Part shown: in pieces, positions 9,901 through 17,093 of the stretch
Layout: the number at the start of each line of letters is the position of its first letter
Numbering within the stretch: the stretch's first letter is position 1
Assembly (NCBI GenBank): GCA_034110565.1
Contig: JAWUYY010000024.1
Location: 1-40,327 of the forward strand
Length of the DNA: 40,327 nucleotides
From: Bermanella sp034110565
GTDB lineage: Bacteria > Pseudomonadota > Gammaproteobacteria > Pseudomonadales > Oceanobacteraceae
Direction of reading: 5' to 3'
Position numbers and translations under genes: made by a program
Notes under the pieces: generated by a model
Told to the model about the DNA's origin: nothing
The model's database searches: none
What the model saw: the letters and a program-made list of their open reading frames with translations, nothing else

Positions 9901-10573
9901 CACCAAGACTGATAGCTTGTCCGTTTCCATCGGCAAATATCTGTACTTCAATATGACGGGCGCGTTGAATTAATTTTTCTAAAAACACACCATCATTAGA
10001 AAAATAGTTTGCACCTAAGCGCTTAACACTTTCCCATGCTTTGGTGAGTTCAGCTTCATTTTGGCACGCTTGCATGCCAATACCACCACCGCCAGCGGTG
10101 CTTTTAAGCATGATGGGATAGCCCACATCGTTTGCCCAATTTATGGCATCACTGAGCTCACTCAATAATGGAGAGCCTGGGACAAGAGGGACGCCTGCCT
10201 CTAACGCGGCATCGCGTGCTAAGTGTTTTAAGCCGAATAAATTCATTTGCTCAACAGTGGGGCCAATGAAGCTAATATGGTTTTCTTCACAGGCTTGTAC
10301 AAATTGAGTGTTTTCACTTAAAAAACCATAACCTGGGTGAATAGCTTGTGCTTTGTGTTGTTTAGCAATGGCAATGATTTTTTCAATATTCAAATACGTG
10401 TCACCCACGCTGCCGTCACCTAAGCTCACAGCTATATCAGCAAGTTGTACATGCAGTGAGTCTTTATCTGCTTCGTGATATACAACCACAGATTGAATAT
10501 TTAATGTTTTAAGGGTGCGAATAATGCGAGTAGCAATGGCACCGCGGTTTGCAATTAAGACCGTGTTAAACAT
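6929..10573 (-). CDS. Biotin-dependent urea/guanidine carboxylase, most likely guanidine carboxylase
   Basis: 1214 aa from the ATG at 10573, chosen because a GGAG Shine-Dalgarno sits six bases upstream; a GTG four codons earlier lies on that ribosome site. Domains in order: biotin carboxylase (residues about 1-450, ANRGAIATRIIRTL, TAGGGGIGMQ, EVNTRLQVEHGVTEQVWG); two carboxyltransferase parts of the KipA/KipI (AHS2/AHS1) type (about 465-1000); and a C-terminal biotinyl domain with ESMKM, where Lys is biotinylated. Enzymes of this architecture were all called urea carboxylase, but members linked to guanidine-I riboswitches and DUF1989 pairs carboxylate guanidine (published for several bacteria). 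This gene has both links, so guanidine is the more likely substrate. A perfect hairpin (10616-10635) lies in the gap upstream. Confidence 0.9.
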   Translation of the reverse strand: MFNTVLIANRGAIATRIIRTLKTLNIQSVVVYHEADKDSLHVQLADIAVSLGDGSVGDTYLNIEKIIAIAKQHKAQAIHPGYGFLSENTQFVQACEENHISFIGPTVEQMNLFGLKHLARDAALEAGVPLVPGSPLLSELSDAINWANDVGYPIMLKSTAGGGGIGMQACQNEAELTKAWESVKRLGANYFSNDGVFLEKLIQRARHIEVQIFADGNGQAISLGERDCSAQRRNQKVIEETPAPNLSQALREELHATAERLMASVNYRNAGTVEFIFDDAAQAFYFLEVNTRLQVEHGVTEQVWGIDLVECMLKQAANELEDLQHLKAKLKPQGHSIQARIYAENPAQDFMPSSGLLSYVNWPEHDNTSYKAGNCRIDTWIESGIEVPALFDPMLAKVIVTETNRQRAIAKLDEVLEQSTIYGIQTNMQYVQKILRAPMTAQGKIFTNSLAEFTIHPSTFNVLNGGTQTTIQDYPGRQNHWHVGVPPSGPMDAMSFRLANELLQNDVCAAALEITLNGPSLKFNVACDVAIVGAEFIITLDGEPTAMNQVIHIKPDQVLTIGKIKDMGARCYLAVKGGIQCPEYLGSKSTFTLGQFGGHVGRALRTGDVIELAEQCPDKNLAAQIIKQKNNFNKLVTPDITQLRVIYGPHGAPDFFTDSDIEEFFSHTWEVHYNSSRTGVRLIGPKPKWARKSGGEAGMHPSNIHDNAYAFGSIDFTGDMPVILGPDGPSLGGFVCPATVITADLWKLGQLKAGSKIQFIPISHAQAVSLEHQCSENIITLSPKHIEVDSFSIKAIPSPIIHQTKIADDDIICRLAGDHFLLVELGPLELDIARRFKVHALMLWLEDHKLDGMSELTPGIRSLQIHYDSQKISLNQLTQLIDQACEYVANTENLTVPSRTVYLPLSWNDEACQLAIEKYMQSVRKDAPWCPSNLEFIRRINGLKDIQAVKDTVFNAQYLVMGLGDVYLGAPVATPLDPRHRLVTTKYNPARTWTAENSVGIGGAYMCVYGMEGPGGYQFVGRTSQVWNRYHKTNDFKQPWLLRFFDQIKFYEVSPEELAHIREALPKGQVSLKIEETQFSLNEYQIFLDKNETEMTEFVDSREIAFEEELTRWKENGQLTFEQVEAENTDSNEFTLPENCQAIDSPVSGSVWQCKVKPEDNVKAGDVLMILESMKMEIEIHATQNGTVHSVLKQQGQSVSAGQPLVIIEELASV

Positions 10574-10615
10574 AAACGGCTCCACACTGACGGGTCGTCC
10601 CGGTGATGATGAGCT

Positions 10616-10635
10616 AAATCAGGTCGTCCTGATTT
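10616..10635. other. Intercistronic hairpin in the guanidine operon
   Basis: AAATCAGG-TCGT-CCTGATTT forms a perfect 8-bp stem with a 4-nt loop in the roughly 97-bp gap between the second deiminase gene and the carboxylase. It has no U-tract, so it more likely affects mRNA processing or stability than termination. Confidence 0.45.
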
Positions 10636-10669
10636 CGAAGTGCGAACACTTAATTTTTGTATGCAATGC

Positions 10670-11308
10670 TTAAGACCAAATTAACACTTCAACAGGTGTC
10701 GGATCATAACCATTACATGGATTGTTTAGTTGTGGACAGTTTGAGATTAAAACCAAGGTATCCATTTGGGCTGTTAATTCCACATATTTACCAGGTGCGG
10801 ATATGCCATCTTCAAACGTGAGTTTGCCATCGGCTGTAACAGGTACGTTCATAAAAAAGTTAATGTTGTGAGTAATGTCTTCTTTATTTAATTCAAATTC
10901 AGGATGTTCTTGAATGGCCAACATCCAGCTATCACGACACGCATGCATGCAGCGTTTTTCTAAGTCATAGCGTACGGTATTCGACTCGGTAGAGCAGGCA
11001 CCACCAACGGTGTCATGACGGCCACAGGTATCGGCAACAATTTCTAAAAGATCATTATTTAAATTAGTTTTGAGCATTGTGCCAGCGGTTAAATAAATAG
11101 CAGCTTGTTCACGTATGGTATCCATTGCGCTATAACGCTCGCTGACATCTTTAGCGTTATAAAATAACGTATCAGCCGCTTGGTTGCCTTTTAAGTCAAC
11201 AATGCGAATGGTTTCACCCGCTTTAACGATACCGAAGTAATAATCCCCAGCATCCACTGTTTGTGATGTGTGAGCGTCTTGTGCTTTTAATAAACTTTCT
11301 TTAATCAT
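10670..11308 (-). CDS. Carboxyguanidine deiminase subunit (DUF1989; formerly urea amidolyase-associated protein 2)
   Basis: 212 aa. The sequence has the DUF1989 pattern: GETIRIVDLKGNQAADTLFYNA near residues 31-52, then a cysteine-rich centre (DTCGRHDTVGGACS, and KRCMHACRD) that probably binds metal, and a TPVEVLIW end. Paired DUF1989 proteins beside a urea-carboxylase-like enzyme are now known as the heteromeric carboxyguanidine deiminase CgdAB, which turns carboxyguanidine into allophanate and ammonia. The gene starts two bases after its partner's stop, which supports a complex. Which subunit is CgdA or CgdB is not assigned here, so no symbol is given. Confidence 0.88.
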   Translation of the reverse strand: MIKESLLKAQDAHTSQTVDAGDYYFGIVKAGETIRIVDLKGNQAADTLFYNAKDVSERYSAMDTIREQAAIYLTAGTMLKTNLNNDLLEIVADTCGRHDTVGGACSTESNTVRYDLEKRCMHACRDSWMLAIQEHPEFELNKEDITHNINFFMNVPVTADGKLTFEDGISAPGKYVELTAQMDTLVLISNCPQLNNPCNGYDPTPVEVLIWS

Positions 11309-11310
11309 GA

Positions 11311-12060
11311 TTAATCTCGCAAGCCAAAATGATAAAGTGCGTTATTTTCAAAACCCCGTTGGTTTTCAGGGCAGTGATTCATGCATGGGTCATCTAAGGT
11401 GACATTATCTGCTTGGCTTAAAGTTAACTCGACTGGTGTGATGGGGTATTTATCAGCTTGTATTAGAGGGTGAGGACAAGTGTGCATAACCACAAGTGTG
11501 TCCATCTCAAATCTCAGGGCAACAGTATCACCAGCTTGGCTTTGGCGGGTAAGCGCAAGCTTGCCTTCCTCATCACTGCTTACTTGGCTGAACCAATTTA
11601 CATTAGCGGCCATGTCTTGGGCTTTTAGATTATATTTTGCAAGCTCTACTAAAAAGCTATCATAGCCATTTTGAAACCACTGGTTGTGATCTTTTTGGTA
11701 ATCTCGTTTGCCAAATTTTTTATTAATGTGCTCAGCATGACTATTGCCACAGACACTTTCATGCCAGCCAAAGCTGTCCTCTACGATGGAGCAAAAGATA
11801 CGCCCCATATCACTATACAAACAATTTTCTTTTGTTAATTTAAACGTGTGCTGACATTTAAGAGTGTCAGGTGCATTGTATTTTTCACCCAGTTGATAAG
11901 GGTTGTAAAAAAGCATCCCCACATTGGCTCCACCGTTGATATCTTTGAGGGTCAGCTGCGTTCCTTTTCGAACCATTAAAGACCAGTGGCTCGCACCAGG
12001 GACTTGGGTTCGATATATCTTATCCTGTACTAATGATTGATATGTACTTGGTATTGTCAC
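11311..12060 (-). CDS. Carboxyguanidine deiminase subunit (DUF1989; formerly urea amidolyase-associated protein 1)
   Basis: 249 aa with a GTG start at 12060, supported by GAGG seven bases upstream. DUF1989 features: GTQLTLKDINGGANVGMLFYN (split, GTQLTLKDING then GANVGMLFYN), DSFGWHESVCGNSH in the middle and VVMHTCPHPL near the end; Cys and His residues likely bind metal. It is the first gene of the operon, about 260 bases downstream of the guanidine-I riboswitch. With the following DUF1989 gene it should form the carboxyguanidine deiminase. The C-terminal CMNHCPENQRGFENNALYHFG is an extension absent from its partner. Confidence 0.88.
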   Translation of the reverse strand: MTIPSTYQSLVQDKIYRTQVPGASHWSLMVRKGTQLTLKDINGGANVGMLFYNPYQLGEKYNAPDTLKCQHTFKLTKENCLYSDMGRIFCSIVEDSFGWHESVCGNSHAEHINKKFGKRDYQKDHNQWFQNGYDSFLVELAKYNLKAQDMAANVNWFSQVSSDEEGKLALTRQSQAGDTVALRFEMDTLVVMHTCPHPLIQADKYPITPVELTLSQADNVTLDDPCMNHCPENQRGFENNALYHFGLRD

Positions 12061-12301
12061 TATGTTTCCTCACTGCGCAGATAATCCGTGTGGCACTAGT
12101 TAATTGGGAATATGGGAAACATGCGAGCGTTTATGACTCAGTATCCCATTGCTGAAATCAAAAAAATCGATGATCTTTTTTTGTAGGGATATAAGCCAAA
12201 CGATTAAGAGTACTCATTACAATTATTGTGTTGAGTGATATCTGTAAATTAAGCATTTTAATAAGAGTCTCTTATTGATTCTAAGTTACACATGAATAAT
12301 C

Positions 12302-12315
12302 TTGGCTAATGCCAA
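12302..12315 (-). other. Small hairpin just downstream of the riboswitch aptamer
   Basis: TTGGC-ATTA-GCCAA (minus strand) directly follows the last aptamer helix. It lacks a U-tract, so it may be part of the expression platform or incidental. No classical terminator is seen between the aptamer and the first gene. Confidence 0.3.
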
Positions 12316-12320
12316 TTGAT

Positions 12321-12429
12321 TCTCCCGGGCTTTTGTCCCGCCGTGTAACCTTGAATAAACACAATAAGAGTTTAAGGAAGGTCGATAGCTCTCGGACCAG
12401 TCACTTTTTAAAGTCGGAACCCTAGCTAT
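12321..12429 (-). promoter_or_regulatory. Guanidine-I (ykkC) riboswitch aptamer
   Basis: On the minus strand the conserved ykkC-I core is plain: AGCTAGGGTTCCG, then GGTCCGAGAGCT, and about 50 bases later ACACGGCGGGACAAAAGCCC followed by GGGAGA. ATAGCT and AGCTAT close the first helix, and an ACTTT/AAGT hairpin fills it. This aptamer binds guanidinium and turns on downstream genes. Its place ahead of the DUF1989 pair, carboxylase and allophanate hydrolase fixes the operon's job as guanidine use rather than urea use. The gap to the first start codon is about 260 bases, which is long. Confidence 0.93.
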
Positions 12430-12508
12430 ACTATTTCAAATTGTTTCAGGCTGTGATCGCTCACCTAAATATGGCCTAAGTGCCAAGATTACCCTTTAAG
12501 GATTTTCT

Positions 12509-12524
12509 TGCAAGTACGATGCCA
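12509..12524 (-). promoter_or_regulatory. Sigma-54 (RpoN) promoter, -24/-12 elements
   Basis: Minus strand TGGCATCGTACTTGCA matches the consensus TGGCACGN4TTGCW with exact TGGCA and TTGCA halves at the proper spacing. Transcription would start near 12498, about 70 bases before the riboswitch, so the aptamer falls inside the leader. RpoN promoters need an enhancer-binding protein such as NtrC; see the site at 12617-12633. Confidence 0.75.
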
Positions 12525-12561
12525 GTTGATTTTAATGTGCCTTATTAAGGGTTAAAAACAT

Positions 12562-12594
12562 AAACAGCATTTTTAATTAATGAAAATGCTGTTT
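12562..12594 (-). terminator. Intrinsic terminator of the BMP-type protein gene
   Basis: AAACAGCATTTT (12562-12573) pairs with AAAATGCTGTTT (12583-12594), followed on the minus strand by TATGTTTTT. It separates the upstream binding-protein gene from the guanidine operon promoter. Confidence 0.75.
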
Positions 12595-12616
12595 ATTGGG
12601 GCGCATGTTAAACCTT

Positions 12617-12633
12617 TGCATTTCTGTGGTGCG
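12617..12633. promoter_or_regulatory. Candidate NtrC enhancer site
   Basis: TGCATTTCTGTGGTGCG resembles the NtrC consensus TGCACYN5GGTGCA: TGCA on the left and TGGTGC on the right are intact at the right distance. It lies about 120-135 bases upstream of the predicted sigma-54 start, a normal enhancer distance. Only one site is seen, so this stays a candidate. Confidence 0.5.
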
Positions 12634-12636
12634 TTT

Positions 12637-13692
12637 TTAAAGGAAACGTAAGTTGCCAATAATGCCTTCTACATACCAATCCATTCTTAATAATTCAGAA
12701 TCATTGAGTACTTCTCCTTCTCGAACCCTAATTCTTGAGCGATAATTTTTAATTGGCCCGGTAAAAATTTGGAAGCTTCCATTTTTTATTGCAATGCTGA
12801 CATCATCAATCTTATGCCTGATATGACTTGGAACATTAGAGTTAATAGAAGCAAGGTGTGACGTATTTTGCTTTAATCCTGGCCATAAATCTTTGGCTTT
12901 CCAAGTGTTTTCTATCGCGGCTTGTATTCGACTTGCGTATATATTAGACCAATCATGTACAACTGAAACTAGGTGGCTTTTAGGGCCAAATTCGCTCATA
13001 TCTGTGTGGTAACCTATGGCATATACGCCACGGGATTCAGCGACTTGTACTGGGGTAGGTGTGTCTACATGGTGAGCGATGACATCTGCGCCGTTATCAA
13101 TTAAGTCATTAGTGAGTTTTTTGGATTTGCTAGGGGCGTACCAAGCGTTGGTCCATTGAACTTCTACTTCGATATTGGGATTAATGCTCAAAGCCCCTAG
13201 TGTAAAGGCGTTCAGGCCTCGAATGACCTCAGCAATAGGATGGGAAGCTACATAACCGATGCGTTCAGTTTTGCTCATGGCACCGGCAATCATGCCGGAC
13301 AAGTATCTAGCTTGATAGGCTCGCGTTGCGTAAGTGGATAAGTTATTACCACGGCGCATGCCGGTGGCATGTTCAAATTTCACATCTGGGTATTGTTCAG
13401 CAATTCGTTGAGTAGGAATCATGTAGCCCCAAGATGTGGTGAATACAAGATCATTTCTTTTTGCCAGAGTTTCAATGACGGTTCTGGCTTGGCGGCCCTC
13501 AGGAACCGACTCTACCACTTCAGTTTCAATACGATCACCAAAGGTTTCAATGACGTATTGGCGAGCGAGCTCGTGGCTATAACTCCAGCCTGCGTCGCCT
13601 GCTGGGCTGACATAAACGAATGCAACTTTCAGTGGTAGGGCATTTAAGCTAATACTAAGTAATATCAACCAAATGGTCAGGATTTTTCTCAT
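12637..13692 (-). CDS. BMP-family periplasmic substrate-binding protein, orphan
   Basis: About 351 aa from the ATG at 13692. That start gives a clean signal peptide, MRKILTIWLILLSISLNALP, while ATG 13701 and GTG 13704 are less well placed relative to the AAGAG ribosome site. The mature protein follows the BMP/PnrA fold: KVAFVYVSPAGDAGWSYSHE at the start, LVFTTSWGYMIP, a FEHATG box, a YQARYLSGMIAGAMSKT box and IGYVASHPIAEVIRGLNAFTLG (shown as IGYVASHPIA). Family members deliver nucleosides or related compounds to ABC importers. No permease or ATPase gene is near. It is upstream of, but separated by a terminator from, the guanidine operon. Ligand unknown; purine-type is only a family guess. Confidence 0.8.
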   Translation of the reverse strand: MRKILTIWLILLSISLNALPLKVAFVYVSPAGDAGWSYSHELARQYVIETFGDRIETEVVESVPEGRQARTVIETLAKRNDLVFTTSWGYMIPTQRIAEQYPDVKFEHATGMRRGNNLSTYATRAYQARYLSGMIAGAMSKTERIGYVASHPIAEVIRGLNAFTLGALSINPNIEVEVQWTNAWYAPSKSKKLTNDLIDNGADVIAHHVDTPTPVQVAESRGVYAIGYHTDMSEFGPKSHLVSVVHDWSNIYASRIQAAIENTWKAKDLWPGLKQNTSHLASINSNVPSHIRHKIDDVSIAIKNGSFQIFTGPIKNYRSRIRVREGEVLNDSELLRMDWYVEGIIGNLRFL

Positions 13693-13842
13693 TGTGTACA
13701 TCACTCTTCATATTTAAGGCAATACCCATAGCAAAAATCTGACCAATTGATCAGGAATATAATTTAGCCCGCTATTTAGCTAGCCGTGTGAGTGAATGTG
13801 TCGATGGGTGATGTTTCAGGAGTAAGGTAACGCAGAATGAAA

Positions 13843-13864
13843 AACGCCCCTTTAAAGGGGCGTT
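13843..13864 (-). terminator. Intrinsic terminator after the RDD gene
   Basis: AACGCCCC-TTTAAA-GGGGCGTT is a perfect palindrome followed by TTT on the minus strand (AACG precedes AAAA on the plus strand), six bases past the RDD gene stop codon. Confidence 0.85.
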
Positions 13865-13869
13865 AGTGT

Positions 13870-14310
13870 TTATTTTTTAGGTTCGCGTATGACTCGTGTT
13901 TCGCTGTATCTATCGTGCCAAGTGAAGCCGTCTTTATCGATATACATCCATAGATAACCTATGCCGCACAAACCAAGGGAACCAATAGCGACGATAAAGC
14001 GCAACAAGCATTGGGTTAATGTGAGCGGCCCTTTGTTGCGGTTAAGTAAGCGTAAGCGCCAAGCACGCATGCCTAAGGTTTGGCCACCGCGACGCCAAAA
14101 ATGCATATTGAACCAGAGTGCGGCAATAAACAGGGCGCTGGGTAAAAAGGGGTTGTGCGTGTTTGCGGCTTCACCGTCATTGATGGCAACAAAAACGACA
14201 CCAATGACAAACCAAATGCCCAGTATGAGTAATGCATCATAAAACCATGCGCCAAGTCGAACGAAAAGACCTGCGTTGGTAACAGTAATGGTGTTTTGGG
14301 TGTCTGACAT
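13870..14310 (-). CDS. RDD-family inner-membrane protein
   Basis: 146 aa from the ATG at 14310, chosen because a start at 14364 would run into the preceding gene. Features of the RDD domain: an Arg in GLFVRLGAWFYDALLILG (helix 1, with the conserved Asp of YDALL), a second helix around LPSALFIAALWFNMHFWRRGGQTLGMRAWRLRL (given in part as FWRRGGQTLGMRAWRLRL), and a third helix near the C terminus. RDD proteins are small membrane proteins of mostly unknown function; some have been linked to ion exchange. It lies seven bases after the beta-barrel gene on the same strand, so the two may be co-transcribed. Confidence 0.8.
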   Translation of the reverse strand: MSDTQNTITVTNAGLFVRLGAWFYDALLILGIWFVIGVVFVAINDGEAANTHNPFLPSALFIAALWFNMHFWRRGGQTLGMRAWRLRLLNRNKGPLTLTQCLLRFIVAIGSLGLCGIGYLWMYIDKDGFTWHDRYSETRVIREPKK

Positions 14311-14317
14311 ATTTTTC

Positions 14318-15043
14318 TTAAAAGTTGTAACCGAAATCCATAACCATTTCAGCGGATTCCGCATCGGAGTTGGATTGGCTGTTGGTCAAATCGCCGCTGA
14401 ATCGCAGCATCGCTTGGCAATGATACCACGAATGCCCGAATCCAAAATCATAGCGAATACCATAATTATCTTTGTCACCTGAATCCTTGAGGTAGGTGTC
14501 ATAAAATACACCACTGCCAACATAAAACTGCCAACCTTTTTGTAGATTTGTACTGGCGATAACAGAAGATTTTAAGCCGATATACAAGATGTTTTCAGGC
14601 AGGTTTAAATTATAAACCGTGTCATTACGTTCTTTATCTTCAACGGTCATGGTGTCTAGTTTTGCGGTTTCTAGCGCATAAAGAGTGGCTATGTGCCTTG
14701 AATGTTTGCGTTGAAAAGCAGCTCGTAATCCGCGGAAATTCTGGTACTGAGTATAATTGTGGATCGATTGGTGCCCAAGGTAAGGTTCAGATGCCTCGTG
14801 ATATACACGTCCAATGTAAAATGTGTTCATGGTTGGTGCGTGTTCTGCGGCTGAGCCATGCACCATGCCTGAGCTGGTTAGAGAGTCACTCAGGCCGCTA
14901 TTATTAAGGGTCGTGTTCTGGGAACGAGAAGACTCTTGGGTCAGTGAGCCATCACTGACTTTACTGTTCGTTGTATCGTCTATTGCATTCGCTTGACTAA
15001 TCATTAGGCAAAATAGCCCAACGGTTATAAATGTACGGCGCAT
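14318..15043 (-). CDS. Predicted outer-membrane beta-barrel protein, paralogue A
   Basis: 241 aa from the ATG at 15043, which yields the signal peptide MRRTFITVGLFCLMISQANA. An upstream ATG at 15094 would add 17 residues without improving the signal. A Ser/Thr/Asn-rich linker (about 22-75) precedes a region of alternating hydrophobic residues with barrel-like strands, including NLQKGWQFYVGSGVFYDTY and a terminal MVMDFGYNF. The final aromatic Phe is the usual outer-membrane insertion signal. It resembles the next gene in its C-terminal half (NLYQGWQLFTGLGVY and FGFNF there). No function recognised. Confidence 0.6.
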   Translation of the reverse strand: MRRTFITVGLFCLMISQANAIDDTTNSKVSDGSLTQESSRSQNTTLNNSGLSDSLTSSGMVHGSAAEHAPTMNTFYIGRVYHEASEPYLGHQSIHNYTQYQNFRGLRAAFQRKHSRHIATLYALETAKLDTMTVEDKERNDTVYNLNLPENILYIGLKSSVIASTNLQKGWQFYVGSGVFYDTYLKDSGDKDNYGIRYDFGFGHSWYHCQAMLRFSGDLTNSQSNSDAESAEMVMDFGYNF

Positions 15044-15126
15044 AAAAGACCCGTTGTTATTGTTATTTGTTATAAAGCTTGGAGGATTATACATGACAAA
15101 TACCTAAGCAATAGTCAGTTGTGTCC

Positions 15127-15972
15127 TTAAAAATTAAATCCAAATTGCAAATGTCCCGTGGTGCTGCTGTCGACAGCGTCTGAATAATCAGAGCTGTTGA
15201 GTATATTTATCCTCAGTAATAACTGCACAGTTTGCCAGCTATAGCCTAGTCCTAATTGGAAGTCTGTGCCACTGGTGTCGAATGAATCGTTAGCGGTCGT
15301 ATAGCTTTCGCTATACACACCAAGGCCTGTAAAAAGCTGCCAGCCTTGATATAAGTTTGTGCTTAAAATGGCAGCCACTTGAGCACTTGAATAATCTTCG
15401 TCAGTCAAGTCACTACCTGAATAGATGTTGGTATTACCGAAGCGGTCGGTTTCTTCTTTTTCACTAAATGAGCCAATATTTAAGTCAGCATAAATAGCGA
15501 AGTGCTGATTCATATTGAACTGCCCTGCAAGGTTTAAGCCTGTGTAAGTGAATACACTCTCACTGAAGACGGTTGTCGTTTTAAGTGTATGAATCATGCT
15601 GCCAATATAGAAGGTTCCGCGAGTTTCACTTGGCACAACGTATGATTCGTTTTGCGCAGGGTTTTGTTCTACTTGAAAGCTTTGATTGATGTTGGCGCTA
15701 TTATTGGCGTTGGCGCTTGTATTGGGGCTATTATCCACGAGGGGAGCTTCCTTGCTTATTTTTTCAATATCCCCCTTATCGACACTAAAGACACTGCCAC
15801 CTTGTAGTTGAATCTTGTATTTGCCATTCGCAAAGTCTTGCTCGATTAAGGTACCACGTAGCACGCTACCATCTTTTTTATATATGACGTCTTCCAAGGT
15901 TACGCTTTGAGCCATAAAAGAGGTGAGTAAGCACGCCATAACCACGGTAATGAAGCGGAATTTTCTTATCAT
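15127..15972 (-). CDS. Predicted outer-membrane beta-barrel protein, paralogue B
   Basis: 281 aa from the ATG at 15972, giving signal peptide MIRKFRFITVVMACLLTSFMAQS. A small N-terminal domain (about residues 24-70: VIYKKDGSVLRGTLIEQDF, GSVFSVDKGDIEKI) resembles short all-beta modules found at the start of many surface proteins. A Asn/Ser-rich linker follows, then a barrel region ending HLQFGFNF. It shares strand patterns with the downstream gene, and the pair probably arose by duplication. Likely located in the outer membrane; function unknown. Confidence 0.6.
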   Translation of the reverse strand: MIRKFRFITVVMACLLTSFMAQSVTLEDVIYKKDGSVLRGTLIEQDFANGKYKIQLQGGSVFSVDKGDIEKISKEAPLVDNSPNTSANANNSANINQSFQVEQNPAQNESYVVPSETRGTFYIGSMIHTLKTTTVFSESVFTYTGLNLAGQFNMNQHFAIYADLNIGSFSEKEETDRFGNTNIYSGSDLTDEDYSSAQVAAILSTNLYQGWQLFTGLGVYSESYTTANDSFDTSGTDFQLGLGYSWQTVQLLLRINILNSSDYSDAVDSSTTGHLQFGFNF

Positions 15973-16130
15973 TGGAGCACCCAGTTTATCCCTCATGTGT
16001 GTGCTCTAAATATAGTAGTGAATGACCATACTCACAATTTAAGCTCAGTAGGTGGTTAGACCTTTATCGCTTTAACTTAGCGGTTGATGATACGTTTTGT
16101 GCGGTTGTTGATTGGATTAAAACGGCGGCC

Positions 16131-16877
16131 TTATGCGTAATCGTCTTTATGGGTATCAGAATCGTTTTGCTGCAATAGCCGAGCTAGGGATTCTTCACCT
16201 AAAGGTAAAGGGCGTTTTATGCGTAGACTGTCTACCCACTCCCGTGCAAAATCCCGTTGTAAGTAGATATTTAATGCGGCAGTTATGATCATCGAGATCA
16301 GTGCCCCAAGGCTGGCTATGGCCATGTCTTTGTGAGCGTCCCAGCTATCCCCTTGAGTGCCTAGGTAGGCTACGCCTAGATCGCCTCCAAATACTTCAGC
16401 CGCGCCCCATTCAATTAGCTCATATATCATGGAGGTGGACATGGTCAAATCTAACGGTAGAAAGTATCCCCAGAAACCACGTACACCTGCCACACGCAGA
16501 AACACTTCACGAATAGGGTAGGCCAGTAACAAGCCATAAAGTAAATGCACCAGCCGATCAAACTGATTACGCTCCCACCCCATGAGTTCGTTAAAGGTAG
16601 TGCCTGTTAAGGCTTTAAACCATTCATCGTATGGCACATTAGAATAGGTGTAGTGCGCTCCAATTTGATGTATGCATAAAAAACAAAATATAAGAGTGTA
16701 TGACACGCGAGATAAAGGGAATTTTCGATACGTACCCGCTAGCATAATCACGCCGACAAAAACTAATACGTTCTCAAGCGCCCAGTCTGCCCGGTCATAA
16801 GGGTCAATAGCGAGTGCCGTTGATACCAAGATGAAGAGCATAGAGATAATCGCAAAATATCGGTCGCGGGTCGTCAT
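16131..16877 (-). CDS. YjdF/DUF2238 inner-membrane protein
   Basis: 248 aa from the ATG at 16877 with a GAGA ribosome site; a start at 16922 is less likely. Six or so hydrophobic helices, with the family's hallmarks: IHQIGAHYTYSNVPYDEW, FDRLVHLLYGLLLAYPIREV, and SMIYELIEWGAA followed by GTQGDSWDAHKDMAIASLGA. Conserved His, Asp, Glu and Trp residues sit at membrane faces. Family function is not established. It is divergent from the GGDEF gene. Confidence 0.8.
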   Translation of the reverse strand: MTTRDRYFAIISMLFILVSTALAIDPYDRADWALENVLVFVGVIMLAGTYRKFPLSRVSYTLIFCFLCIHQIGAHYTYSNVPYDEWFKALTGTTFNELMGWERNQFDRLVHLLYGLLLAYPIREVFLRVAGVRGFWGYFLPLDLTMSTSMIYELIEWGAAEVFGGDLGVAYLGTQGDSWDAHKDMAIASLGALISMIITAALNIYLQRDFAREWVDSLRIKRPLPLGEESLARLLQQNDSDTHKDDYA

Positions 16878-17093
16878 TACATTCTCATTAGTTGTTTTAT
16901 GGATGCCATATAGGCCTCTCAATATTTTTTATTCAGCACCGCAATAATATGGCGGCATTTTAGCACCTTCTACTATGTAACCAAAATTAGTGTCCCACGA
17001 TACGACCCACACAGGATACGCTGCAAAAAAGCTCTTTCGTTGTCTGTTTGTACTATCATAATGAGTATGGTTCGATATTAAGAAGGTAGCATA

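Noticed and set aside
12160..12183. A+T hairpin (A-run, GATGATC, T-run) as terminator of the guanidine riboswitch
   Set aside because: The stem is only A-T pairs with a mismatched centre; it is not a convincing terminator.
12259..12277. AATAAGAGTCTCTTATT palindrome as an operator
   Set aside because: Single copy, A+T-rich, no regulator recognised; may be chance.
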